Assembly: GCA_037576195.1 (NCBI GenBank)
Contig: CM075102.1
Coordinates: 29,508,745-29,572,744, forward strand
Reading direction: 5' to 3'
Origin: Phytoseiulus persimilis
Lineage: Eukaryota > Arthropoda > Arachnida > Mesostigmata > Phytoseiidae
Length of the DNA: 64,000 nt
Part shown: piece by piece, positions 48,829 to 61,314 of the stretch
How the letters are laid out: every line of letters starts with the position of its first letter
Position numbering within the stretch: the first letter of the stretch is position 1
Program-made: the position numbers and the translations under genes
Notes under the pieces: generated by a model
Database searches by the model: none
What the model was told of the DNA's origin: nothing
What the model saw: the letters and a program-made list of their open reading frames with translations, nothing else

Positions 48829-49746
48829 TTAATCGTCCTTCGAGGTGATGACCCGGGTTCCTCTGACTCTTCCGGTTCTTCGGGCGGCAATGAGACCGAC
48901 CTTTCTACCAGCGGGAGTGTTCCTCTTGACGGTCGAGGCCTTACCGATGTGCTGGTGATTACCTCCTCCATGAGGATGCTCGACAGGGTTCATACACACA
49001 CCACGGACCTTCGGCCAGCAGTTCCTCTTTGCCTTGTACTTGAAGTAAGCACGGCCAGCCTTGAGGATGGGCTTTTCGATACGGCCGCCTCCGGCGATGA
49101 TACCAACCATAGCACGGTTAGCTGAGGGGATGACTTTCTTCGCTCCAGAGGGCAACTTGACACGAGTCTTCTTGGTGTCAGGGTTGTGAGCGATAATGGT
49201 CGCGTAGTTACCCGAGGCTCTGGCGAGACGTCCACGGTCTCCAGACTTCTCTTCCAGGTTACAGACAACGGTACCTTCGGGCATGTTGCCGACGGGAAGC
49301 ACATTGCCGACCTTTAAGAAGCAAAAAAACAGCTACTTCAGAAGAAGTTTCTCTCCCCGACGTAGAATCGATCCGGCATGTACTGTCTCAGGGGCAGCTA
49401 TACAGCGGGTGACTGCTGTCTGAGGCGAGATAGATTTAAACGATGAGTTTCTCACCTGAAGCTGGGCTTTCCTTCCACAGTAGACATACTGTCCAGTGTA
49501 CATTCCTTCGCAAGCGAGGAACAGTTCCTTGCGCTGCTTGTAACGGTAGGGATCGCGGAAGAACACCTTGGCAAGGGGAGCACCTCGGCCGGGGTCATGA
49601 AGGATATCCTTCACGATTCCCTTGATGTATCCATGACGCTCAGCGAAATCAATTGACCTGAGCTTGGGCGCTCCCTTGCGGTGTTTGTTGTGAGAACGGA
49701 AAACAGATCCCGCACCCTTCCTCTGAGAGCGGATGACACGTCCCAT
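48829..49746 (-). CDS. RPL8: Ribosomal protein L8 / uL2 (257 aa)
   Basis: uL2 is a core large-subunit protein at the peptidyl-transferase centre. Coding exons are 49746-49456 (97 codons) and 49311-48829, giving 257 residues, the same as the human protein. [16 protein letters not shown] is the conserved start. [17 protein letters not shown] carries the uL2 signature and the functionally critical histidine, and the tail has [14 protein letters not shown]. The coding exon opens three bases after an acceptor (TTTCCAG|ACG ATG), so a non-coding first exon lies upstream near 50.14-50.18 kb. Confidence 0.98.
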
Positions 49747-50135
49747 CGTCTGGAAAAAGAACAAGTGGATCAATCCTAGCAAACGTGATTCAGGTGGTGC
49801 TATGTATATTTTCGGTGTTCGATGACTTGTGATGCACTGATGTTGAGAGCAGGGCTCCGCCGCCAGGAAGCGGGACAGACAGTCTCGCCCACTGTGCTCC
49901 AGATCGAGTGCTGATAAATCGCAAACAAGTGACGAAAACAGTTTTGGAAGCGCGAAATTCACGAGCACACTATCGAACGTCGATGCGGACAATAACTGTA
50001 GAAAACCAAGTTCCCCACGATGGTCTCACAAATCACCCAGGGCAGCGCATCGACCCCATACAATGGATCCTCTCAGATGTGAAACACGAGATTTCACTCC
50101 GCATATTCCAAGATTTCTTCGGATTTTTAACTTAC

Positions 50136-50180
50136 ATCGGTGTTATCCACCAGCACGACACCGAAGCCACACGAAAAAGG
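50136..50180 (-). promoter_or_regulatory. RPL8: Non-coding first exon and TOP-type start of RPL8
   Basis: On the minus strand a pyrimidine tract CTCCTTTTTC is followed by about 40 bases ending CACCGAT|GTAAGT, a consensus donor at 50135-50134. A 5' terminal oligopyrimidine start and a short untranslated exon are usual for animal ribosomal protein genes. The start site is inferred. Confidence 0.65.
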
Positions 50181-50738
50181 AGGAAACCATGCCGGAAACA
50201 AGCGTCTGCGTGTGACACCGAACAACACACGACAGCGGTCGCCGCCAAAATTTGAATCTAAACTTGAATTCTCTCGAAGTTCCCCCTAGCCGTGTGACCT
50301 CGAGAGAGTTCCGAGCGTGAGTCGCTGAAAAAAATCGGAATATTTTTTCTCAAAGGGAAAACGTAGCTCCCTAGCCTTCTCAGATGAGTCGGTTGCACGC
50401 ACCCATGAGCAGGCCAACCCCGTCAGCTGACAGAGCCAACTTAAGCCTAACACTGAAGCTCCGAGTTCAATTTTAAGCCGAGACTGAGACGCTGCTCGGT
50501 GAGTGACCTTGAAGCACTTCCGAAGTACGGACGATTCTTGCAAGCCTTCAGAGAACAATCAGACGCTACTCCGAAGCGTTGGCTTTGCTTGTTTACTACG
50601 ATGCTCTCTGGCGGCAATTCTCTTCTACAAGCGATGGTGTTGTGAAGGAGGAGGCAGTGCACAAGATAGCCAACCAACTTTGTTTTGTGTGTACTTCCAG
50701 AAGCAGATTCCGTATAGTGACCAGTTGGGGATGCCAAA
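50181..50738. promoter_or_regulatory. Divergent promoter region RPL8-ERCC5
   Basis: About 560 bases separate the likely RPL8 transcription start (minus) from the ERCC5 start codon (plus). The segment must contain both promoters and the ERCC5 5' UTR. No specific motif is claimed. Confidence 0.55.
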
Positions 50739-53700
50739 ATGGGAGTCGTTGGCTTGTGGCAGTTATTGGACCCCACTGGGAGACCAGTTAGATTGGAGAC
50801 ACTCGAAGGAAAAATTCTTGCCATCGGTGAGTGTCGCGTGGCTGTGGAGTGCGCGCCCAAGGTTGAACACAGCCCTTCTTCTCTAACGAAACTCGGGTTG
50901 GGTAAACATAGGAGTTTACGTTCGAATCGAATCGCGTCAAATCGGCTACTCAGTAGTTTGCTATATAGGGCATAGTTTTTCTCCTGTATCCCTTGCATTG
51001 GACGCTATTGCGTTGTTAGGCAGGTGGTGTCAAGCGGTGCCGCCATCACGCACTGTAGAAGTATTTGTTAGTGGGTTTGATTTGTCACTCAGAAGCATGC
51101 ATTCCCCGACGTCCATATCGCTGTGAAAAAAATCTCGATCGATTAGAATTGGAGTGCTCCTCGATGCGCCAAAACAAAAGTTCGATTTCCGATCACTGGT
51201 ATCGATGATACGTTGAATCCGGTCACTGCTACCAAAAAGCTGATCTGCGATAGGGACCTTGCGCCTCGGTTTCCCGCATCCGAGACAGGTTCCGTTGAGC
51301 AATTTCCCGGGTGATCCCGCGGGGTTCGCTCGGGTAGAGCCGAAGATATCGGTTCGAAAATCGAACACCTGATGGCATTCGCTTCTCACCTGCTTTATCC
51401 CTTATCCGGAAATTGTGACCAAAATTTCCTTATCGCAAAGCAGACCGTCAGTAGTTGTCACCGCGTGGCCATCCTATGGGCCGAATCAAAATCTCGTCTC
51501 GGAGAGTAACGATAAAGGTCGATCGACTTCCAGATATCAGCATTTGGTTGAACCAGCTCATCAAGGGATATCGAACTTCCGGCGGGGCTGGCGTGGACAA
51601 CGCTCATCTCGTGGGTCTGTTTCAGCGTGTTTGCAAATTGCTACACTACAAGGTCAAGCCCGTATTCGTCTTCGATGGGGAAGCTCCAGCCCTCAAATAT
51701 CAAACTCTTGTGAGTATTGAAGAAACTGTGTCTCAGACTGAATTTTCTCCCATCAGTGCGAGACAGTATAGCCGGGAGGGATCTCGGCTTCCGAATCTGT
51801 TTGAGGCTTGAACTTACGCAACAACTATTCTTTCTCTCACATCAGGCCTCAAGAAAGCGTCGTCGAGAGGACGGAAATGAGGCCATTCGGAAAGCCACGC
51901 AGAAGATGCTCCAGACTTACGTCGAACAGAAACTTCTCGGTGAAGCCAATCCCAAACTGCCTAAAATCAGACCTTCCAGGTATGTTCTCCGCATCTATGT
52001 GCCATTCTGTCTCATTCTTTGCTGTATTCGTTGAGGTATCCAGACGGAGTGAGTCCACAGAGCACTTTTCCATGTTTTCCAGACGCGATCGGGAGAACGA
52101 GGATCTCTTCAAACTGCCGCAAACATCTGTGCTCATCAAGGAGGAGTCCGATGATTCGTTGTCCGACGTCGACGTCACTTACAATGCCGACCTCGCCAAC
52201 ATCAAAGTCGATTCGGATGAATTCAAGTCCCTCCCATCCGAGCTCCAACACGAGTTTCTGATCGCCCTAAAAGAACGAGCGAAGAGAGGAGCTGTGCCAG
52301 TGGATGAACTGCCTGTCGATAGAGAGGACTTCTCCTCGTTCCAAATGAGCCAAATACTCAAGAAAAACAAGCTGCAGTTGAAAATTGAAGAGGTTAGAAA
52401 GGAAATGAACGACGGACTCCTCCGTATGGCATCAGACTCAGGTGTCCAACTGCTCCTGAAGATTGCCCCTACGAAGAACCATATTGGTGACAAGGAATCG
52501 AAAGAAGAAGAAGACGCGGACGATGAAGAATCCCCGGTGAAACGGCGTAAGCTGGAACCGGCTACAACGAAGGAAGGACAGGTTGCCGAGCCTGACAGAG
52601 ATAAACGCGTCGAGAACTTCCTTGTATCGCAGTGGTTGGAGGGCGCTCAACGAGGGGAAGAGGGCAACGAGACCCTGAAGAAAGCCGTCGAGCTCGTGCA
52701 CGAGGAAGCGGAAGTCATGTCAGACACCGGAGAAAGTTCAGACGAAGACAGACCGACGAACGCTCGTAGCAGACTGCCTTCAACAGGTGGCAAGGTGAGC
52801 GCTGAAGAAGCAAGGCGCCAACTCGAAGCTAGTCTTCCGGCAAGCAGAGCCACAGGCGAGAGCACGCCGGACAGCCTCGCCAGCGACGGACTCTCCCTAG
52901 ACGTCGGGCATGGAAGCATCCTCAGTGCCAGCACCACGAGAGTGATGCAACCCGACGAAAGATTTGACGAAGGCTCGGAAACGAAGAAAACGTCTGAAGA
53001 TGAGGACGCCGCATGCGCTCCGGAAGCTCACTTGGAGGACTCGGCGGACCAGAGTTGCAATACCGACGTTTTAAATGCGGATCTTGAGGTGTCGGAGACC
53101 GGCAACTCGGTGTTCAAAATGGAAGAGCCGATCGAGCCCTCGAAGAGTCTCGAGGAGGACACATCGCCTCAGAGCTCACAGAGCTGCAAGCTCACCGAAG
53201 TCACGGGTACCGCAGTTCTCAAGGAGGTTTCGTTCATGGGTACGACTCAGAGCTCGCTCAATTCAAACGACGACATCGTTCTCCCGCAAAATCTCAGTCG
53301 ATACGCCAGTAAGGATCCGAGTAGATGCAACTCGAATTCGATGGGTTTCGTGCCGGCCTCAGCCACGGCCCTCTCAGACAATCCGACTGACTTCCATCAG
53401 GCTCTGGAGATCATAAAGGAGCAAGAGAGAAGGCAGAGCGAGTGTCTTGAGGACAAGGATGATGCGGGCCCGCATGTGGGCAATGGCGATTCTTTACTGC
53501 TCACCGAAATAAAATCAGAGCCGATGAGCGACGACGATGCGGATTCTTGTGGCAGCTTCATATGTGACGCACCGGTAAAAGAGGAGGAGTCGGAAACCAA
53601 CAACAACCTCGACGTCAAGAGCCTCGGTAGTCAGAGCACCTCCCAACTGAACGGCACGACGAAAGAAGTCGTTGATAACCAGAAAACTCCTCCTGCGACG

Positions 53701-54627
53701 CACACAATATCGTCGGAACAGATCGACGCCAGAAGGGAACAACTCCAGATCCAGAACGTGGCCCTGCAGAATGAAATCAACCGGATCCAGCGGCAAACCA
53801 GCGAAATCACAGCGTCCATGGCCGAAGAATGCGAAGAGCTGCTGAAGTTGTTCGGGATCCCAGTCGTGCGTGCACCGCGTGAAGCCGAAGCTCAATGTGC
53901 AGCGCTCGAGCAAGCGGGACTGGTTCACGGCGTGGTCACGGACGATTCTGATATTTTCTTGTTCGGTGGGAGCACGGTGTACAAGAACTTATTCTCACAA
54001 GACCACCAGTGCGAACTGTACACGGCTAAAACGATCGAGTCAAATCTCAAGCTGAGCAGGGAGGACCTCATCGGGTTCGCCATGCTAACCGGAAGCGACT
54101 ACACGAACGGCATCGAGAACGTGGGCCCGGTAATGGCTTGCGAGATTCTTGCCGAGTTCCGGGCCGGGAGAAGTGTTCTCAAAACGCTGACCGACTTCAA
54201 GGATTGGTGGACACTCGCGCAACGTGGGGCAACGCTGCCGAAAAATTCGATACGTACACGCTTCGTGAAGCTCGTACTCGAAGACCGCTTCCCGAGCGAG
54301 GCCGTCCATGCAGCTTATTGTAAGCCGACAGTCGAGCGTGTAAAAGAGAAATTCTCTTGGTCGCGACCCGATCTCGATTTGTTGCGTGGTTTCACAGCTA
54401 AAAAATTCAATTGGCCACAAGACAAAACAGATGGCTATCTGCTACCGATTCTCAAGAGATACGAAGACAAGAGCTCGCAATCGAGGATCGATCGCTTTTT
54501 GCAGCCCCAGCCTCAGAAACGCGAGAACCTGTTCCCGAGCAAACGACTCAAAGCAGCTGTTAGCAAGCTTAAAGTTCAGCCGCAGAGAGAGGCTCAGTTG
54601 TCTGAAAGTAGTTCAGACAGTGAATGA
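50739..54627 (+). CDS. ERCC5: XPG/ERCC5 structure-specific endonuclease (980 aa)
   Basis: XPG makes the 3' incision in nucleotide excision repair and belongs to the FEN1 family. Exons are 50739-50826, 51534-51709, 51846-51979 and 52083-54627, phases consistent, about 980 residues (human 1186). The N region starts [15 protein letters not shown] and holds D77 in FVFDGEAP. The I region has [13 protein letters not shown] (glutamates 733 and 735) and [13 protein letters not shown] (aspartates 753, 754 and 756), followed by the helix-two-turn-helix [15 protein letters not shown]. These residues match the two-metal active site. Between the halves lies an acidic spacer of about 550 residues, with the usual ubiquitin/TFIIH-binding type composition. 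A PIP-like box QSRIDRFL near residue 930 should bind PCNA. Start choice is fixed by the required free N-terminal glycine. Confidence 0.96.
50827..51533. other. ERCC5 intron 1
   Basis: A 707-bp intron. The antisense frame at 51389-51030 shows no known motif and is probably chance. Confidence 0.6.
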
Positions 54628-56604
54628 GTATTCTTGTTTGTTTCCTATTAGCTTTTGGAGCGGGAATTCCTCTGATGCTAAGACATGCCCACTCTGTCCA
54701 GTCGGAGATGGTTTTTCGAAATCCGCCAAAGTTTCCTTTCAAGTGAGACTTTTCTTTTCATCCGAGCCGTTGTTCTACACAGCTCAGATGTTCCGGAGTC
54801 GTTCGTACATCTGAACGCAGGAAATATTGTTATTCCCCTCCACGGAGTCCAATCTCGGATCGTGCCAGGAATGCATGTGACATCGGTTTGTTCCGTATTC
54901 TATGGAAGAGCGAGGGCGAGTATTTCTGAGTGTGAGAGAAATCCAACCGTCCGCATCTGAAAGAGTGGACAGCGAGGTTTATTTGAACGTGACTGACTCT
55001 TACTGTTTGGATGAATCAATCAGTGGAAATTTGACATTGTTAGGGATATCTCATCGGATGTTTTGTATACAAAATGGACGCGCATCGAAATGTGATCGTT
55101 TCTATGTAAATATACCTATGCAGTGATCGAGCGTCGTTTGCAGATAAACTTCGCAATAATCTCTCGATGGAGAGTTATTCCCAAATATAAATTAATGATA
55201 TTTATTTGCACTCCGCTGTTTTCAATCTTCGAATCCTAAACGGAAGAAGACCTAGATCGAAGACTTCGACAAAACGAATCGAGCGAAAACCATGCGAGAG
55301 AGTTGGTGAAGTTTCGCCTGAATTGAGACTGAAGCGAGACCATCCAACGCTCCAGGAACCATATGCATCCGGATCCGGAGAAACATGTTGCGGCTGGATG
55401 CCTCAGGCGGAAGATTCGATGCTTCATCAATTCAACATGCCCAGTATGATCACGCCCCACTCATCGCGGAACCGCGATCAGACCGCAGATCTCCACTTCC
55501 ATTTCCATTCTTCCTCGGAACGTATATTTTTACGAGTATATTCAATTCAAGAACGTCAAGCCCGACAGTACACGCACGCTGTTTGCATTGCACTCTCGCG
55601 AAGAGGTGACTGAAGAAACAGCTGTCTGTCTTCATTTGACCTTGATGTGAAACGGCATACGCCAGGTAGTTGCGCGATGGAACCTCGTCCGAGAGCCGGA
55701 GATGCCGTGAACTCGATCGCTTCTGACTAGAATGCGATGGCTTGCCAGAGGTGCCCGAGAGGGAACCCGGTCTTCGCGTTTCAAGGAGTAGGCCTCTCAG
55801 AGTCAGTAGTGAAGAATCACTTCATCATTCATTGGGGGGAAGGGAAAAGAAGACATTGCCGTTGCTACTGCTGTTCCATCTATCGGCAGAAAGCTGTTTT
55901 GGAATTCAACTAGATGCGAGGGCACTCTGTGTACTCGAAATTTTCAAATTATTGTCAATGGAAGTGATATATTGAGCTTGGGTGCCAAACTTCACCATCG
56001 GACATCGTGATTTGAATGCTCGCTCGACTAGAAAGTGAGGTGAGTTTGAGGAAAACTTGTTGCTGTTGTCAAAGTTTCACTTTCCGCTGCATCTCATCGC
56101 CAACTTGGGACTAAGGCTCTCGGAGGTTCATCGTCTATGGTTTAAAGATGTAACGATGAATAATATGTGATTTCTGACGTGTTTTCCGGAAGATTCCCGA
56201 ACTTCTCGGCTTGAGTTAGGTTTGAACGAGTTTCAACTCTCTGAACTGAAACTCAAGATCGGGATGTCGGTGATGCTGTTGTTCCAACCGAACTCTCTAT
56301 AGAACTCCCGCCGCGAAAAAAACGCGACAAAGTTCCACCAATGCTCTCTGCCCATGTCGAAGTTACAAAATCGAGGTTTCCGAAGTTCTCAAAGCCTGAT
56401 GACGTAGCCCACATCTTCCGTAGCGTTCGACTGTCTGGCGGTGGACAATTCTGTCAGTGGCGGTGCATCATCATCGACGTCCCAAATTTTTCTCGCCGAA
56501 CTAATAGCTGTCGTTATTAATCTATGCTAGGAACGAACTCTTTGTTTCTCGAGGAAGAGGCCACTCAGTCTTCTATCTAGTCTTGTCGGGGTTCGGTTTC
56601 AGGA
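54628..56604. other. Intergenic region ERCC5-RGS12
   Basis: Contains the ERCC5 3' UTR and the promoter and probably a non-coding exon of the RGS gene; an acceptor-like TTTCAG lies directly before its ATG. Frames here show no recognisable domain and no clear repeat. Confidence 0.45.
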
Positions 56605-59600
56605 ATGGACAGCATGGCTATCCGTAATGTTCACGTGAATCGCGGACCATCAGGTTTTGGAATTACGCTCTCAGGTAAGTTGACCTCGGCGTTCAGATTG
56701 AAAATCGAATCTGCTTCGTGCTTGTCAGCGCCCGCTTCCACCGTCCGTTTGAATCATTCATTCTCCCGTCCTTGATGCTATGAGTTGTGGTAACTGACGT
56801 TGATGGACTATCCGCCAAACAGACGATCTCTTGAAGTAAACTGTCAACCCACCGACAAAGAGTATTTTGAGATCCGTATGAAGGCTTAACATGAATTCAG
56901 CTATGCGACCTGACGATAACGCCTTAGAGCATTGCGATGATCCACTCCGATAAACAGTGACGTCAAGCTTTCGCCCGGAATAGTGATGAAAGAGAATCGT
57001 CGTAAATGTTGAACGATCACGACGCGATGTATATGAGTTGAGAACAGAAAAAACATTTGTCGTACTCCGCGCCGTTTTATTTTTCAAACATGGGCTCTTG
57101 CGCGTTTATAGGACAGAACCCTTGCATACTCAGCAACGTTCATGCAACTAGCGAGGCTCATCAGGCAGGTCTTCGGCACGGAGATCGTCTGTTTAAAGTC
57201 AACGGTATCCCTGTAGATCAAGGTTGGTGGAGTTTCTCATCCGTCTCGAGTTTCAAGTTGGATATCCTGCGGGATGCGTTCGAGTCTTTTACAGAGAGGA
57301 TATGAAGATTATTCTGTTACAGCACCACATGACGAAGTGGTTGGTCTCATCGCGCGGAGCGGCCCTTCACTAACACTCTCTATTATACCGGGATCAGGTA
57401 AGTTTTCCGATTCAATTCACGGTTGGGTGAATTTCCGCGAGCTAGCAACATCGCACCCATTTGTGTCAAACTAGCATTTGCTTCTTATCTCAGTCGCGAA
57501 TGGAAAAACTGCGAAGCCGCTGAGCTCGAGCGATGAAGACGATGATTTTATCCAGAACCGAGCTCACTACATCGTCGAGCAGATGCAAAACAAGGTTGGT
57601 GAGGTCTATTCTCGACGAGAGTTCTTAAAAAGAGGAGGTCCGCCTCCTGTGGTCTGGCAATCTCAAAGCGGGTGGAAACCGGATTTGAACTAGGCACCGG
57701 GGGTTCCATTCGCCTGAGAAGATCTTCCAGGCCGTGAGGCTACGTCGTCACGGCATCGAGCCGCGCCATTCCCGCGAGGCTGCCGGCGAGCCATCTACGC
57801 GATCACAGACTCTCGCCTGGATGGTCGGCTGGGCTTCGATGCTCGATCGTCCCGCATGCAATGCTGCCGCCCGATCACAGGATACGAGTTTGACTCTTCC
57901 GTGGTTCTTGATTCGACCGTTCTCGTTGTTGTCATAAAATACCGGCATCAAAAGTCTAATCCGTCGTTTTACCACTTCTTCCACGTCCACGCAGCGTCTC
58001 CTCGGAGAGCCCGAAGGTACAAACTCAAGTGCGGAGTTGGTGAACATCCTTTTCAACCGGAATCGACCTTCGTACGCTTCAGGTTCTCATCAACATCGTT
58101 CAACTCTCGGTAAGTCTATCGAGGGAGTCTTCTCACGATATTTATGCTTCGCGGCTAAGCGTCAGTAGCATCGTTTCTTGTTAGGATTTCACCCAGCGTG
58201 CCGGGTTCACGTTTGGTTGCCTGAACGTATTGGTTCACATATGCGAGAGGAACCATCTCCGCGTTGTGGACTCTCATTTCCGTTGACTGGTTCACTGTGT
58301 GAAAACAGAGTGTTTCACTCAGGCATGGGGAATGCGAAAAAAGACAACGTCGAAGCTGTTGACGTCAGAGACGTTTCGTCAACAACGGCATCGACTGCCG
58401 CGACTGCTCGGTGTCGCGAATTAGTTCAATAAATCTCTCCATCGAATAGAGACAGCTGTTGGCGCCCTTGGATGCGGGCGCTGCAGCGTTGGCTTTACAC
58501 CGATTCAGGCAACGTGACTTCCACGCGCGGAGGAGAATTCATTCAGGCTCGTCGGTCGGTGCCGAGTGGTTGTGATCGATAAAGCTCGAAGCTGGACCCC
58601 GAACAGGGTCTCTGATGAGAGATCAGGAAGAGATCTCTGATTTGGGCGTGATTGAGGAACCCGTGTTGCTTTTCGTTGAGATCCTATCTGATAGCCGGCC
58701 GACGGTATCAGTGGTGTGAGTTAGGCTCAACAACTGTGTTACGGTGGGAAGGTCTTCCAGACTAGGTTCTCATCTTCTTCAAAGAATCGTTGCATTCAAA
58801 GGACCGCAACTATCAACCGTTATTGTTTCAGGCCTTTCCGATGCCCTGGGCCACCTTCGCGTGGTAGTGTCTTACTTAGGTAGTGTCTCATGTTCAACTG
58901 AAGAATGGGCTCAAGCGCTTCTCGGGCGAGCCATCGCTCAACTCAAGGATCAGCAGCGTGTTCCGGTAGCGATGCAGGTTAGTTTTCGTAAAGTTCTCGG
59001 ATCTCTGAAAACATTCGCAATGATTTCGGCAAGAACTCCAAAGAGCGTGGCATATGGCAGAACGAGGGTTCTTGTAGGTGACTGGAGACGCCTTGGTTCT
59101 GACCAATCATAGAGGGACGGCCGTCGCGAGATTCACACAGGACAGGATCGTTTTCTATGGTATGTATGGGATACTCATAGTTCTCTGAAACGCCTGATAA
59201 TGTCCTCGGACGGTCGGGCAAGGGTGTGAAGACTGAAGTACGATGAAACACCCTCAGGTATGGACGAGGCAGACTCCTCGTTTTTCGGCATCATCACACG
59301 GCAGAGCGGAAGACAAATGTCTGCCCACGTTTTTGTGGCGGATTCACGGCTGGTGCCACACACGAGTCATGCTAGAAGAGCGAGAACTTTCAAAATCGCC
59401 TGTCAGAGAGATCCAAAGAGCAATACGTGCAAGGTGAGCCGAGCCGCCAAGAGAATGGCGTGAGCAGTGTCCCTCAGCGTTTTCCCTCTCCTGAGGATGA
59501 TTTTGAGTTCTCGGAATGAATTCCGCAGCAACAATTGAGTACGATTGGGTGAAACAGGTTGAGTCTGAATTGAGCAAACATCGCGCTTGCAGGAATTCCC

Positions 59601-61314
59601 GTCTACTGCGCATCCAATCATGATTGCGTTGGCGAAGATCAGAGCGTGTCCGGCTCCGACCGCTCCGAGAAGTCTTTATGATTCAGATTCTGGATTCCGT
59701 GATGACTCGCTAGAGCGATCGATCAACAGCGGACAGCTCGGGAAGCAGCTACTCGGTTCTTCACTGGAAGAAGTCAGCACAGGTCTGCGCGACCTTATCG
59801 TGATCGAGAAATCGCCGAGCAAAACCAGCGAAAGTCAGGTATCCCTCGACTCGCTGGACGCGGTACGGCACTACAAACACAGCCCGAAGGTTTACGCGCT
59901 GAGAAAACAGCACTCATTGGACGCACTCGACTCTCCGCGACTCCACCATGGTAATCATCGTCGACAGCATAGCGGTTTGAGCGCTCAAGAACCTCTGCAG
60001 ACTCCGCCGTCGGTCGTGTCGTGGACAGAGTCTTTGGACGCGGTGCTTAATCATCCGGAGGGGATTCTGATATTCGCCAAGTTCTTGAAGAAAGAGTTCG
60101 CCCAGGAGAACATTTTCTTCTGGACGGCGTGCGAGAAATACCGCCAGGAAAGCAGTCAAACTCAACGGAAGTCCATAGCGAAGGAAATTTTCGAGAAGCA
60201 TCTCAAGGACGACTCTCTCGAGCCCGTGAACATCGACTCCACAACTCTCCGAAACATTTCCACTCAAGTAGCGGCTGGCTTCGCTCCGAGAGACATGTTC
60301 ACAGCCGCGCAGGAGCACATCTACAATCTCATGCGTATGGATTGCTATCCGAGGTTTCTGAAATCGGAACTCTATCAACAATGTCTCATCAAAGCCATGA
60401 ATGGCGAGCCTCTCCTGATTTCGCCGTTGAAATCGGACCCCGGCGAACATCCCCTGACATCTTCCTGTCTGTCGCTCCACAAAAACGTCCCGGCCTTCTC
60501 CTCTCAGCAGGAAATCACGAGCAGTCGGACCAACGTTTCTACGTCATCAGCTTCATCCGTATCGACCAGCGGCGGTAGCATAGCCAAAGCCCGACGGTCT
60601 CTGTTCCCTCACGTGAAAAAGTTGGCACGCAAGAAGAAAGACGAAGACAAAAGCGAAGAGAACCAATTGAAAAATACCATTAAAGTTGTCACCCCGACCG
60701 GGGAGAAGAAGAACGTGTCAGTGAACGGGACGGAAGCACTCGCGGTCGTCATTTCAGAAGTTCTACAGAAGAGCTCAGCACCCGGAACGTCGCTCGTGGA
60801 TGTGTTCGTTGCACAGAGTCAGCAACCTGTGGACCTGAGCACACCGGTAGCTCAGCTGCTCAAGGAAACCATAACCATTGAGCCGAGGGTAGCGTTCCTC
60901 TTGGCTCTTCCCACAGGCGCCGTTTTGGGCGTCAAGTGCGCCCCCACGGGTACGCTGAAGAACGTCATACAAAACGTTTCAATTCGATATGGTCTCGACG
61001 CTACCCAGATGGCCTGTCGTCAAGATAATACAACGAAGCTCCTCGATCCTCAGACATCATGCGGCCAATTGGACGGAATGCAATTAGTCTTAACCGCGAG
61101 GAGCCAACGATACGGGGGACCGGTAAGTCCGTGGTACGGCCAAGGCCAGGACATGAGGACGTTCCTCAGCCAGGTCCAGTCGGGTGCCGTGATATTCGAC
61201 GAATGTGGATTCGCTTTATTCTCTTTGGGTGCACCCCCACTGCCTCCGAAGCCCGTCAAATTCCAACGGGGCAATCATCCGCTCGAGAACGTTTGCAACA
61301 TTTCATTCGTGTAA
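56605..61314 (+). CDS. RGS12: RGS12/loco-type regulator of G-protein signalling
   Basis: Multi-domain GTPase-activating protein for Gi/o alpha subunits. Exons seen: 56605-56674, 57112-57222 and 57323-57397 (PDZ domain, GPSGFGITLSG...HQAGLRHGDRLFKVNG...), 57494 to about 57594 (SSSDEDDDF acidic linker), 58832-58977, 59078-59159 and 59258-59433 (PTB domain, VVVSYLGSVS, ARFTQDRIVFY, DSSFFGIITRQ), and 59593-61314. The last exon holds the RGS domain from WTESLDAVLNHPEGILIF to YPRFLKSELYQQCL and tandem Raf-like Ras-binding domains. A C-terminal segment DMRTFLSQVQSGAVIFDE resembles a GoLoco motif without its arginine. One or more linker exons between 57595 and 58831 are unresolved: the required phase change from 0 to 1 is not met by the pieces I found. 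Confidence 0.9.
57675..57750 (-). other. tRNA-like Pol III box pair
   Basis: The minus strand contains TAGCCTCACGGCCTGG (A-box-like) and, about 50 bases on, GTTCAAATCC (B-box-like). The T-arm and acceptor do not fold as a tRNA. It may be a tRNA-derived SINE remnant or chance. Confidence 0.25.
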
